Shown here piece after piece: positions 11,201 through 25,200 of a DNA stretch of 64,000 bases (the first letter of the stretch is position 1; each line of letters begins with the position of its first letter). The stretch is taken from NCBI GenBank assembly GCA_033964015.1, contig JAWWUD010000054.1:248001-312000 (forward strand), written 5' to 3'. The translations under genes and the position numbers were made by a program. The notes under the pieces are model-generated. The model did not search any database, was not told the origin of the DNA, and worked only from the letters and a program-made list of their open reading frames with translations. Source of the stretch: Scolanthus callimorphus. Lineage: Eukaryota; Cnidaria; Anthozoa; Actiniaria; Edwardsiidae.

Positions 11201-14200
11201 AGGTCAGCCACTCCTTTGTTATTGTTAAAAAAAGTAAAAGTAAAAGTAAAGTAACCGTGCTTATATAGCGCTTATCCGCGCGGCTCAAAGCGCTTTACAT
11301 TAACTGATAACTCATCCAATAGAATTGTTTTCGTTCGATATAAGAAAACGAATAGACCTCTTTACCTTGGGCTTAACGTTGTCCAATTTCAGATCACGCG
11401 GCACTCATTTGAATAATCTTTCTTTGTTTGGGTTGCTTCCATATTCATATATCCTTTGGTGCGTAGCAGAAAAGAAAGAAAATGGGAATGCCACGGGATC
11501 TGAAATGGGACAACATAACGCCCAAGGTAACGAGGTCTATTAAGTTTAGAAATATCTTAATAAACACCTAAAAACAAAGTTTCAGATTTGATTTACCGAA
11601 TTTACTCGAGAACATTCCTCTGTGTTCTCTAAATCAGCCGATGGAAATGGATGCTTTCTCCGAGTTGGTATGTTGCTATGCTGTCAAATGGCGACTGACA
11701 CAGGCTCTTTAACGTCCACAAATACTGATTTCGTAGTACATGATGAAGAACGTTTTGTTATTCTTTCCAGATTGGTGGCTTTAAGACTCCTTTTCTTAGT
11801 ATGGGATCCGTGCTTCTGCTCTTAATTCCAGTCATATGGGGTGTATTACCAAGAACAGGTAACAAGTACTAGTCAAATCCCACTGTAGTGGTCTAGTAAT
11901 AAATCAATGCTTTTCTGGTTGGTTGAGCTAGGTATGGTGAAAGGGGCTGCAACACATCAATTCAGTACATTATAATGTTCCTTATGCCAGGACGAACATT
12001 TTAAAATTTAGTTTTTTTTCCACGTGCAATACGGCTGTAAGAGTCTAATATACCATTGCTCTTCGCAATAATATGGCGGCCTTTGAGGCGGCAGTAAAAA
12101 GTCTGTACATCGCAATTACAAAATAATGCGCTGTGCAAATTATATATCATATGAGAGGTTGCACTATTAAAGCATGAAGTAAGGACACACACCTTTTTGA
12201 GCCCACTGAACGGTATTGTTGGCCTGGTTGTCAAATCCCACGGTTTCATGCAGAATTCTCTGACATTGCGCGTTTTCCCTGCCTTTTCCAGGTGAGTCAG
12301 AGTCCTACTGGAAGAGTTTTAACACCACCTCTTTTAAAACGAAGGGATGTGGCGCCGGGTGCTTACACTGGAAAAACGGACTGGAAAAACGGACTGGTCA
12401 AATCACTGCGATTTTCATAATAATAACAGTAAAATTTTGATATAGCGCCATTTCTACTAAAAATCCTCTGACATTGCGCGTTTTCCCTGCCTTTCCAGGT
12501 GAGTTAGAGCCCTACTGGAAGAGTTTTAACACCACCTCTTTTAAAACGAAGGGAAGTGGCGCCGGGTGCTTACACTGGAAAAACGGACTGGAAAAACGGA
12601 CTGGTCAAATCACTGCGATTTTCATAATAATAACAGTAAAATTTTGATATAGCGCCATTTCTACTAAAAATCTTCTGACATTGCGCGTTTTCCCTGCCTT
12701 TTCCAGGTGAGTTAGGGCCCTACTGGAAGAATTTTAACACCACCTCTTTTAAACGAAGGGAAGTGGCGCCGGGTGCTTACACTGGAAAAACGGACTGGAA
12801 AAACGGACTGGTCAAGTCACTGCGATTTTCATAATAATAACAGTAAAATTTTGATATAGCGCCATTTCTACTAAAAATCCAATAGCGCTTTACAATAAAT
12901 GTTCTAACTTAAATAAAATTAAATCAACTAAAACTAGCGGTTTCAAATGAAAGTAAAATGCTGCGAGCGCGTAAGCGGCTGCTTCTTGTTGGCGTAGAAA
13001 TGCTATATTCTCGTTGATTGACTGTTGCCTATTGTTGCCGTGTTTTACTGCATTTTGGGCCTTTTAAGTAGAATCTGAAACCATTGCCACAAAGGTGGGA
13101 GACGTTTGCTTTGGCAAACAGCTTAACCGAGGAATTTGGGAATTACAAATAAACATTTGTATATACCGACTGTAGAGCTGTTCGCAAAAATTACATTTCA
13201 CTGCAGGTCTTCAGCTATTCGAACAGGAGGACCAGGAGACATGAACCAGATAATCTGATGCACTTTGGCACGCGACTGCAACTGCACATAAACAAACACT
13301 GAATAAAACCCAACTTAATCGTGAAAATATAACGCTTCTCTTGCAAAGCACAACACAGATAGCTAACTGCCTCGTACCCAGGCGCGTTCCAGCGGATTTT
13401 CGGCCGAGCGAAACTAGTAACGAGTGAAGTGCGCAGGGGATCATGGGAAGGGTAGCCTTCCCGTGGTCCTTTGCGACAGCGCCCAAGCCTTCCCGTGATG
13501 CATTGCGCGCCTTTTCCTTTCGCGGATCGCCCGCGGGTTTTTGCGCTTTTTTGACACATCTGAGACGCCCGGGTACGAGGCAGGATAGCTAAAATAAACG
13601 TACATCTCATCGTTGTGAACATTTATTTGGTCTCAGACGTACCTTAAAAGGCATAAAATGCAGTAAAACCCGACATTACAAAAACGAAGATGTTTCGCCG
13701 GGCGATATCGGAAGATCTCATGGGTGAATGCTATTTCCTGTCTACATCCCCCATCGCAAAATGTGTCGTCGTGATTGTGAGGCTCAACAGCCGTCCAGCC
13801 GGTTGAGAAGCGACCTCGAATAAAATCGTGTTATGCAAATCGCACCCGGCTGCAAATCTCATTATTCGTAGCGAATATGTTGCTGCTCCTACCGTCGCAG
13901 CAAATATAAAAAAATAAAAATAAATAAAAAGATAAAAATGCTTACAGTGTGATAAAAACTATAAACGATGAAAACTTCAAAATTTATATATATTTATATG
14001 TTAAAAACGCGCCTAAATAGTAATGTTAAAAACACTCAGTGATTTAATGTCACGTATATCATCAGGCAGGGCGTTCCAAATGGAGGGAGCTGTATAAGAG
14101 AATGCCCTTTGGCCATAAGTCTTAAGTAGAGTCTGCGAACTCTACACCGACCATGACCGAGATACGAGAATAATTGTGGTTGCTTGCTTCTATTACTTAA

Positions 14201-16189
14201 AGGAAAAACGCCAGAACATGAATAGCTTATAATCTCAAGCCATGTCAAGCTGTGTTCAAACAGTTTAACTGAAATAAATAAACTTCATAGTCGTACTCAG
14301 CCAGATTTGATATTAGGAAAAGATGTTCTGTAATTTACCTCACGCAGAAATGCTTTTCTAACATTTCTAGGCGCCTTCTTGGCTTTGGAAACTGTAACTC
14401 TTCTACCAGAGGAGATCACTGCTGGCAGGGTATAACTCTTCAAACTCATGACTACACAGTGCATTTGTGTTGTATTTTCGTCAAAGAATGTTGAGATTTT
14501 CTTTCAACATCACCGAGCAGAGAAAATTCGCGGAGAAGATCCGTGACTCTCTCCCGCGTTAGAATCCATTTTCACAGGCGACGCAAACAGTAGCTAGCTA
14601 AGGCACGAGACGCTCCATTCTGATTCGGGTTAACTGTTTCAATACGTCTGGCAAAAAGTTATTTTTAGTCGCCTGACAGAAGCCGTTTCACAAAAAATAG
14701 TAACAAGACCCCCAGCAACAGGCGCTGGATTTACTATTTTTAGCATGCAATAGGAGCAACAAAGTCGCTAAATATAGTATCATCTCTCGGCGGCAACGAA
14801 CGCCGTCGTTGGCTTGTCGAAGATCAATCGATGAAATTCGTCGCTCGCTCGCAACGGAGATTATGCAAAACGACAGATGATTCTGGAAAGTCTAACTGAG
14901 AGCGGCAAACATAACGTAGAAAATTATGTTTAGCGCATATAGGATAAATAAATGTAGAAGACCAGAATAAAACAAATTAGAAGCTATCAAAGCGACTAAG
15001 GACAAATTAAAGTAAAGTCGCTCAAATCTGACCGTAGCATTTGCTTCGGTTGCACTGGTCTAAATCCGCCCCTGCACCGGTTCCAAATGAAGAGACCACT
15101 AACTATGCTTGCCGATTCTTAGACTCAGAGACAAGAAAGGAAATACACGATGATTACGCTACTACCGTGTCCCGAGCTCTGAGGATTCCTGGAGTGTTAC
15201 TAATGAGTAAGTGAATATGACTCAATTCTGTAAGAGCCTTCCGTCCCGCTCCCCAGAGATAAATCTGGCATTGTTCAAGAAAAACCTTTTGCAAAACCTT
15301 CTTTCTAGGAACTCCCCTTACTTTATTTGGAAGGTCTTTTAAAATATTTTCCTCCTAGATTTTGCCAGTTGTTTTTTCACGTTTTCTAAGGTTACAGGAT
15401 ACATTCGCTGGGTGTGCGTTTTCAAAACCTTGTCGCGGCGCAAATATTCATCGCATCGCCATAACCAATACATCATTTTAAAGATAAAATGTGAAATTCA
15501 TCTGCTGTTAAGCTTTTGTAGCAGTTTCATGAAAATTATTTACGGCGCACAGCAAAAACCGCGTTTTCGACCGCCCCTGATAAGGCCTACTCCGGGTCTT
15601 AAAGTCGCGCCTATAGTCGCCTGAAGTCCCCTATAGTCCCCTATAGTCCCCTATAGTCCCCTATAGTCCCCTATAGTCCCCTATAGTCCCCTATAGTCGC
15701 ACAAAATTGCTCATGGTTTTTTCAACTATTGTCAGGTAAAGTTGCTCAAGGCTGTCTCCCCCACATAAGGAGGGTATAGAAAAGTGACCCTAGAACCCCT
15801 CTGGAATTTCCAGAAAAGATCAGATAAATTGACCCCACCCCTCCAGGATTTCAAATGCCCTTCCGTTGGGAGGGGGGCGGGGGATATTCATCTGGAACCA
15901 CACAATGGCCTATTCTGGGATAAAAACTAGCTTTTGGCAAACACAGAAATTTCAGGAGGAAAATGATTGTGAGAATAGCCAATAATAGAACATTTTGGAA
16001 CAAGAACAAGAAAGCAAGAATGGGCAATAAAGGCAAAACAAGGTGAAAAAAGAACAGATTTGGCAAGCCAAACATGAAATATGGTACAAAAGCATCCATT
16101 TACTTATTTTTCAAGAAACAAACTTATTCTTGTATTCTTGAATGTAATATGTAATTATGTAATGCACCTATCAATGTTTTGCCCCAGGG

Positions 16190-16238
<49 letters not shown>

Positions 16239-19200
16239 GGGGGGGGTGGGGGGTGGGGGCAACCCCACGGGAATTTGACATTTTTAGCTTTTGAAATGTC
16301 ATTTCCCCACTGGAGCTCCATTAAGGATCAGACTCCCGTCCCTGGAGATCCCAGACCAGGTAAAGGCGTTCATAGATACAAACATCAAGAAGGTCTTACC
16401 TTCATTCTGCATCGTTCTCCACGAGAAAAGGCTGAGGAAAACGAGAAATATTGTCTCAAGGTGGTTTCTGGGTGTTCCCTCCACACTAGTCCAGTACATT
16501 TACGGATAGACCTAGAACTAATTGCAACAGAAGGTCTCTCTTCACAATTCAATAGTAATTACCATCATAAACAGCATACTAAAAGTCCTACTGCATCCGT
16601 GCGGGTGGAACGCCTCCAAATTTAACAGTTTAGAATATGACTCTTTTCCTTTAGCATGGAAACGAGGCTGTAACCGGAAGTTGAGTTATTTCGCTGGAAA
16701 CCGAGCAATTATTTTATCTGATCTCAAAGAAATAGATATTTGTGTCTTCTTTAACATCTTCTAATATATGTGACTCTTTTTGAGTATTTTCTTCTTGAGA
16801 CTAGTCGTTTGCTTTAAGGGGCGAGATACGCGCATTAAAAATCGTAAGGGAAATACGCATATAAATAGGAGTTTTTATTTCGTGATATTGCTCGTCCTAA
16901 ACAAGAATTTGAAACTGACAGATGCAATCTCGCCTTTTGATAATCATAAAAGTAATAAACTGACATTTTCTGAATTCGTAAGATCGTCTTTATCATCTGC
17001 TGCTCATCTTTTGGCTGCCCAGGTGCAAACAAAATTTCGATCAAAGTTGTGCCGCAATTAGTGGAAAAAGTGGTTTATTTTGAAACCTTTTCATGATTAT
17101 CAAAATGCAGTTTTGATTGCGGCCAATTTGATCACCCTGGTGACTAACTTCAGGTCTGCGGTAGGGCATACAATTTTGACCGTAGGTCTACGGTAGGGTA
17201 TAGAAAACGAGAATTTTTGGTATCTGATAGGGTCAAGTTTTTGAGACTTTGGGGGAACACCCCTATCGAAAAGTCAGTGTAGTACATCCCCGGGTGCGTG
17301 TGTAGTTTACACTACACGGCTGATGATAGAGCAGATTTCGTACGACTGTGAAAAGTACCGCGAAAGAGTTGTACCGCGCCGCGACCGTGTCCGTATCGCG
17401 ACTACGCGGTTTCGTTCGGTATCTACAGCAGGCCAGGTTCCGTACCGCCACCGCGACAGTGCATGCCGCCCGTGTCAAGTACTTTTCACAGTCATACGAA
17501 ATCGGCTCTCGACACCGCGGCTGTCAAGGCGTGCACGTGCAGCAACCTCGCCATCATACTACGCCACCCATGAATCCCCCCTCACAACACCTATCCACAT
17601 AACAGTATCAGAACCTTGATAGCATTTTGGCGCTTAGTGTCAAAACTGAAAGTGCTCTCAATATTGCGGACCAGCGACTGACGCCTGACTTTGGGACTAG
17701 GGATCTCCTTTTCGGCTTGCGTGATATTTTGCGGTCGGCAGTAAAAACGGTACTCACTGGAGCGCAAGCACATGACGCAAGTGCAGGAAGCAAGCACCGG
17801 ACGCAAGTGCTAGACGCAAGCGCAAGGCAAGCGTGAATCATAGCGACGTAAGCGCAGGCCTAAAATCAGCATTGATTAGTTGCTTGCGCTTGTGTTCACC
17901 TGATTCACACTAGACGCAAGCCCATGTTCAAGGGAACGCGACGACTTCTTGGTCATATGCTTGCGTCTGCACTTGCGTTTTAGTGTAAACCGCAAAAGGG
18001 AAATGTTGAGTGCACTTTGGTTCCAGTTAGAACCAGCTCTAAATGTTCCTTGTGAACATATTGTGCCGGGCATGTTTAAACGGTTCTATTTTATTCCTTG
18101 CTGCATCATTGATTCCCGCCCTGTCTGGTAAAGTTGCAAGCTCAATTTACACGGAAGGGATTTTTTAGCACGGCTCGGATAAAAAGTGGTACGGGTACCA
18201 ATTTTAATGGCACGGCTCGGGTGTATATGCGCTTTACTACGTGGTGAGGCATTCCCAGAACCATAAACTTTATCAACATCCCTATCTGTAAGGAAGTGTT
18301 TTATATTCTGATCAGTTGGTGAAGCAAATGGATAGATTTTGCATTATGGTAGTAGTAGCAGTATATTTATTTACATAATGCACAGTGCACACTAGCGATT
18401 TTTTGAAACCACTAAATGTTATTCGCGTGATGTTTTATCTTATGTCGTTATGTCGCAAGTGTGCATCAAGCTTAAAGCCGGGATAAATACGAGCCACGAA
18501 ATCCCTCAACTTGTCGCGCAATTATTCCGTTGCAAGTTGATGATCCATGTTGCGCGTCTTTCATCTCGCATCACAAGTTGTCCCGCAACCAAAACATTTG
18601 CTGCAAATTGTAAAAGCTTATTGCGCGAAATAGAGTGCGGGTCTACTTTGAGCCAAATTCTGGCATTGTTGCTCGTTTTTTATCAAACACACAACTTGTG
18701 ATGACAAACGTAGCGCGACAAGTTGAGGGATTTTGCGCCTCGTATTTCCCTGGCTGAAGGCACAATGTTCGTCCCCATTGAAATGATCAATAGGTAAGAG
18801 AAAGTAAGAGAGTTTCATTTTCTACGTAGAATAGTGAATACCAGGCGCATTCACTATATTCTACGGGCAACCAAAGAAAGTTATCTTCAATTAGTTTGGA
18901 ATGCAGTTCAAATGAACTGAAATACGTACCTAGTATAATATTTGTTGTTATTAGGTGTGTTCTCTTCGAAAAATATTTTATTTCACTTTACTAAAATATG
19001 AATCTTCTTCTGTGATAAACAAATAGCATATTTCGAGAAAATATTTTATAGATCGCGCGCGGAGCATTTTAAACTGATGCGTGTAATCTAATTAGAATTA
19101 GTTTTCGAAAGACTCGAATGTGCAAAATATGAGATATACCAAAATATGAGATAAAAATATACTCAAACACCTATAGCTGGAAAATATGTAGTTCACTGCT

Positions 19201-22200
19201 ATCAGAAATATGAGCTGGCGGCTCGTAATCAGATCTTATTTACATGAGACTGCCTAAATATGATTGCTGTTTCATTCAAGTGTAAATTACGACCCAGGTG
19301 AAGTCACAGTAGCTTGATAAAGAGTCGAATTATAGGAAACTATTATAGGAAAAATAACGCAAATAAAGTAAAGAAATCCCGAATTTGACCTGTTTTAAAT
19401 AAATGAAAAATTCTGTTGACTTCTTGATTAAAGCGATGTGAGTTCATCGGCTTAGATTTAGTCCGGTCAATTTAGCGTTTAACCTGGAAAAAAATGCAAC
19501 ATGGGATTTTTATACAGCAAATTCTCAGGAACATATGTGAGAAATACGTGTCCAAATTTTGTGAAAATCCGTTCCGGGGAAGTTGGTTAAATTTGGGGTT
19601 TTCCGTCTGCACGAAGGAAAGCCCGTTGTTTTCGGTGGCACTTAGGGAAGCGGTCAAAACATCTGTACTCGACCGGACCCGATTTTATCGCGGAGGTGGT
19701 AGGTCCGGGCTGTACCTACCCACCCGATTTTTCAATGCCCATTTTCTCCATGCTCAAGTAAGGGGTGTTGGATTTTATTGCATGGATGCGTTGCTCTCGC
19801 TATGAAGAAGACGGTGCTGGGCTAATCTTTTGTATTCATTTATTATTTTTACGAGATATTCGCAGTTAAAAATGGCTATTTTTTCCTAAAAGAAGGTTGG
19901 CTGCGATATACACCACCCCATCAGGTCCCATTCTAGTACAGATGTTTTGACCACTTCCCTTAGGGACTGTTCGTTAATTACGTCGCAGGGGGGGGGGCTG
20001 GTGGTTTTATAGGGGGGGTTAATTTTGCAGAACGTTGAAAAATTTGGGGGTAAATTTTTAGAACATGCGAAACTTTTGGGGGTGCATTTCAGTGTCATGC
20101 AATTTTCAACGGAGACTAGGATTAAGATTGAGTGCAAATTGCGTGAAACACAGAGCACTCCGGAGTGTCCTGGGCCAACTAAAGATTTCCTACTAAAGAT
20201 TTATGTCGAACTTCTCCTCTCTTTTGTTGCCAGTTTTAGAGCTTGTTCTACCCGTACATCCTCTTCAACAATCATACTTAGTTAGACGCCATTTTGATAC
20301 TAGCTTACTAAAGTCGATTAGCGTGCAGGGGGAGGGGGGTAAAATTTCAAATAGCCGTTTTTCGAAGGGGGTAGAAATTGAAACTACGTTTTTTGAATGG
20401 GGGTAAGTTTTCACAAACCTACGAGCAGAAAAAACCACCAGCCCCCCTGCGACGTAATTAACGAACAGTCCCTTAGACAATGCGAAAGCGAACAATTCGA
20501 AGTGAGGGCTATTGACTGTAGAGCCGTAACTCGGTGTGATATTGAACGAGATATCGAGCAATTGCTTTCTATTGCATGTGATTGCATAGATGTGAATTTG
20601 TGTTTGTTTATAACCAATTCTGCAAATAATAACTAATAATCCTGCGTTTTGACAAATCCCATATGATCCTTGTATTTCCCGCGTAGTGATACACTAAAGT
20701 TCGAATGTTATACGCTAAAAGAAATAATTGTTCATAGCCGTAACTCATCGCTCAGAAATTAGTTGTTTCAACCGAAAACCTTATTAAATCTTCCCCTGTT
20801 TCATCTCTACAGTCTATAAACATTCTCCCAGTTTCTGTGTTTTCAGTGTTAAGTGCCGCCGAAAACAAAAGGCGCCCTTGACGTCGCCGGTAAAACCAAA
20901 AATTAACCAACTTCCCCCAGCCGGATTTCTACAAACTTTGGATATGTTATTCCTACATATTTTTTAACAATTAGAACCAAAAATTTCCCATGTTGCAATT
21001 TTTTCCAGGTTCGGGGTTTTTCAGGCTAATTTGACCGGACTAATTGCATACGCTTCTGTCGAACTCCATTTTTTGCTCAAATACCAAGAAATACAATGTT
21101 AGGTTGTTAAACAGGTTTTAAATGTTCATACTAAGATATTTAGACCTGAAAAAGATAAATATGGAAGTGTTCTAATGTTTATTTTCTACTTTTGTTACCA
21201 CGCGGGCTTTACCCTGTGACACAAGATGGCGGCCATTCAAGATTTCGAGCACTGTCTCTAAAATCGAAATTTCACCACTTTCCACTACTAGGACTAATTA
21301 GGACTTTTGATAGTTATTCAGCATAGAATTCTGTGTCGAAAACCGTGAGAGACCTTCTGTTGCAATTAGTTCTAGGTTCACCCCATTTTTTCGATAGATG
21401 TACTGGACTACACGGGATAAATCGACTTATATTACGAACAACAACAAACTTTAATCTGAGTTCGCATTTTCAGCCCAACAACATGGCTGATCCCTCGTGG
21501 ACTACAACAACTGCGCGCGCAGCGCATTCTGGGACTTGGTGCCACAGGCAACCCGCATGAAACTAAGTACAATAAATTGTCAATTAAAACGTTCTAGAGT
21601 TCGCCGGACCGAACATACTCCTCCCAGTGAACTGACACAGTTCACGACATCTAAGAGGATGCGGCGCACTCTTCGAGTAAGCACACCTTAACAGCCGGCC
21701 GAGTAACGAGCCGTTCGGCGTCTTGAGTTCCACGTAACGTACTCTTCCGTCCTTTCCAGGAAGCACACGAGTAACACGCGCCAAAGACCAGTGTGATCTA
21801 GGCGAGTCCTCATCCTTTACGATCACAAGGTCACCTGCATTCAGGTTCTGTCGCTCCTTGTTCCACTTCTTTCTAACCGTTAACATGGGAAGATAATCCT
21901 TTCGCCAGCGACGCCAACCATGTCCGCAATGGCTTGGGACTGTCGGCTGTTGACGCTTGCGGCTGTTGACTTCGCGCTCTTGAACTCTCCCGGTGGCGAG
22001 TTGGGACAGGCCCTACCAATCAAGAAGTGGTTAGGGGTGAGGGCCTGTAATCATCGGGATCATCGCTGACAGACGTAAGCGGACGACTGTTTAAGACTGC
22101 CTCCGTCTCGACCAAGGCGGTGTGAAGTACATCCTCGTAGAGACATGGTCACCGATCACCACTTTCATTGCTCTCTTTACCTGCTTCACCATCGATTCGA

Positions 22201-25200
22201 ACACTCCGCCATGTGAGGGGCGGCCGGTGGGTTGAAACGCCAGGTAATCCCTTCCTTTGATAACTCATCCGTTACCTTCTCTTGGTCGATTTCTGCGAGG
22301 GCTTCAGCAAGCTCTCGTCGGCGCCGACAAAGTTCGACCCATTATCAGATTGCATGAGTCGGGGATTCCTCGTCTTGCTCGAAACCTCCTCAAGGCGAGT
22401 ATGAAGGCGTCAGTACTAAGGTCTCCAGGTAGTTCTACATGGACCGCCCTTGTAGTCATACAAGTAAAGAGGCATCCCATCGCTTCTCGGTGACTCGCCT
22501 CTTTTTGACACTCATTGGGCCAAAATAATCGACAACAGTACTGCTGAAAGCAAGTTCCACACATCAACAACCTGCTACTCGGTAGGGACGCCATTAGCGG
22601 AGCTTGAGGGATCGCCCTCCGTCTCTTGCATAGCAAACACTCTTTGATTACCTTTCTTGTAAGACTCTTCCCATGAAGAATCCAGTACTCCTGTCTCACC
22701 AGCGCCAGCGTATGCTCTCTGCCAACGTGTCGGTTGCGCTGGTGGAAATCCTGGATAATCAGATCACTAAGTGGATGTCCTGATGAGAGGACAATCTGGT
22801 GTTTCTCCTCGAATGACACCGGAGCATTCTTGAGTCTCCACCAACCCTTATAACACCGTCCACTAAGATTGGTTGGAGTGAAAGAATACGACTGTTGGAT
22901 GGAATAGGGCTGCCGTTTTGAAGTGCAACATATTCATCAGGGAACATTTCCAACTGAGCAACACGACAAAGGGTCAAACAAGCATTCTTCAATACGTCAG
23001 CATTCAGGGTCTGCGTGTTAGCTCGTGGAGGAGGCACAGTCTTTCTCATCTTGCAGACGAGGATTGACTTGAACAGGAAACACCATCCATATACTCGCAC
23101 AAGTCGCCGGAGGGTAGAGTACTTTCCCACTTCACATCAATGGGAAGTACACTGACACTTGACGCCAGAATGGAGGCCTTGACTTCAAGGTCGCTTTCTT
23201 CGACTGGTTCTGGATTCGCACTTGGCCACTCACATGGCGGTCTGGTAAGGAAGTCTGGCCCCGCAAGCCAACGAGAATCCGGTGTCAGGTCTTGCAGGGG
23301 TGCACCTCGAGTGCAGTCGTCGGCAGGATTTAGCTTACCGGTATATGGTGCCATTCTTCAGGCTTGCAAGTGGTTAGAATCTCCGAAACTCTATTTGAGA
23401 CGTAAGTGCTAAATCTTCTAGTGGTGTTGTTGATATACTGTAGAGTGGTCTTTGAGTCAGTCCACAGATGTACACTGTCGACGGGTAGATCAATCTCACT
23501 GATTACCTACTTCTCAGCCTCGCTCCGATAACTGCCGCTTGCAGTTCCAACCGCGGAATTGTGAGAGCTCTCACAGGAGCCAACCTCGTCTTCCCAATAA
23601 CAAGCTCTCAGCACCCGGTCACCAACCGTCGCACGTAAATAGGTAACTGCACATAGGCTGCCTCTGATGCATCACAGAATACATGGAGCTGGATGTCTTG
23701 GGTTTCCTGGTGGTGGAAGCCGTACCACCTTGGGACTTGGATTACCAACGGGGTCTTCAACCCATCCTTCCATGACTGCCAGACACCCTGTAGCTCTTCG
23801 GGTATGGCCTCATCCCAATCTATCTTGCAGCGCCACAGCTCCTGGATGATGAGCTTTGCCTTGACAACATATGGGCCGCAAGGCCCAGGGGGTCGAACAC
23901 ACTACTTGTAGCACTGAGTACTCCTCGCTTCGTGTCCGGAAAGCTGTCCTTCAAGGGCTTCAGACAGAGCAGGTCTTGTTCAAGACACCATTTCACCCCA
24001 AGCGCTCTCTCCTGAGGCAATGTCTGCAAGTCCGGTTGACTACATCACAGGACACTTCGCTAGATGGCAATGACCGAAGCACATCACGGCTGTTCGAAGC
24101 CCACTTAGTCAAACGGAAACCACCAGTTGCTACTACTTGAACGAGTTGATTAGCTAAGGTCGCCGCCTCTTCTCCGGTTGGTCTTGAGGTTAAGACATCG
24201 TCCATGTAAAAATTGCGCTTAACAGTTTGCAGTACATCCTTAGGAAACATACCGTCTTGATCCTCTGCTGTTTTCTGTAACGCAAAGCAAGCTGAGCAAG
24301 GTGAGTCGACAGCTCCAAACACGTGAACCGTCATCTGGTACACATCTGGGGGCCTTTCTTCAGGTTCCTCCATAAGAAACGAAGGGAGTCTTGGTCCGCC
24401 TCCCGGACTCTGACTCGATGAAACATTTTCTCTATGTCTCCCATTATTCCGAATTTGCCACACCGGAACCTGATAAGCACGCCTACCAAGTCATTTATCA
24501 GATCTGGGCCTGTCAGGAGACAGTCTTCAGTGACACATTGTCATACCTTGCTGCCGCGTCAAAGACGACCCGGAGCTTTCCCGGCTTATTCGGGTTTTGC
24601 ACACAGTGATGTGGAAGGTACCAAGTTCTTGCAGTTTCCTCCCCCGCTTCTTCATCTGAAAGCTTCCGACAGTGACCCTTGCTCTCGTACTCTTCAAGTA
24701 CACCTTCATATGCTCTGGCCAACTCTGGGTTCTTCTTCAATTTCTGTTCCGTACTATGGAACCTGTACATCGCCATTCTGCGATTCTTGGAAGTACCACA
24801 TCTTCATTCTTCCATAAAAGACCTGTCTCATAGTGGCCATTCACCTTTTTCACCGTCATATCTAGTGCCTCCATAGCATGCCTGTCTTCAGCAGATAGCC
24901 CGGTGTCTGCTGAGTCTGATCTGCCCCATATGAATCCGTCTTCCAAAACTTCTCGATTTGGTTGCTTAGCAACACATTCTGATCTATCAATGTCAAGTTG
25001 GAATTGATGACTGGTTGCTGAGGGTGGCCAACTTTAACCGAACAACGTCCACCCCAGAGGAGTCTGTACCACAACAGGCTCACCAGGTCGACCCTGCCGC
25101 ACATCCAAGTGTACTAAGAGATGTGCCATATCCGAACCAATCAGAAGTGCGACATCACTTTCGTCAAGAGACGGAAGTGTGACACCTTCCAGATGTTTCC

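Larger units (their letters stand above)
19459..21042. mobile_element. 1.6-kb element with ~50-bp TIRs, hosting two nested MITEs
   Basis: tagtccggtcaatttagcg at 19459 and a complementary end at 21042 are inverted. The arms also share cctggaaaaaa and tgcaacatggga. It contains the two back-to-back elements at 19645-19959 and 19963-20472, so it is older than they are. No transposase is visible. Confidence 0.8.

Noticed and set aside
12292..12460. Exon of the transporter reading GESESYWK...
   Set aside because: The frame is in phase but does not match the family beyond a few residues; the exon at 15123 matches and joins in phase.
16291..16509. 72-codon + frame (QVKAFIDTNIKKVLPSFC...)
   Set aside because: Open but no recognised domain, no matching splice partners, and a frame is also open on the other strand.
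16124..16625. Poly-Gly and poly-Pro proteins
   Set aside because: They are translations of the 45-base G tract.
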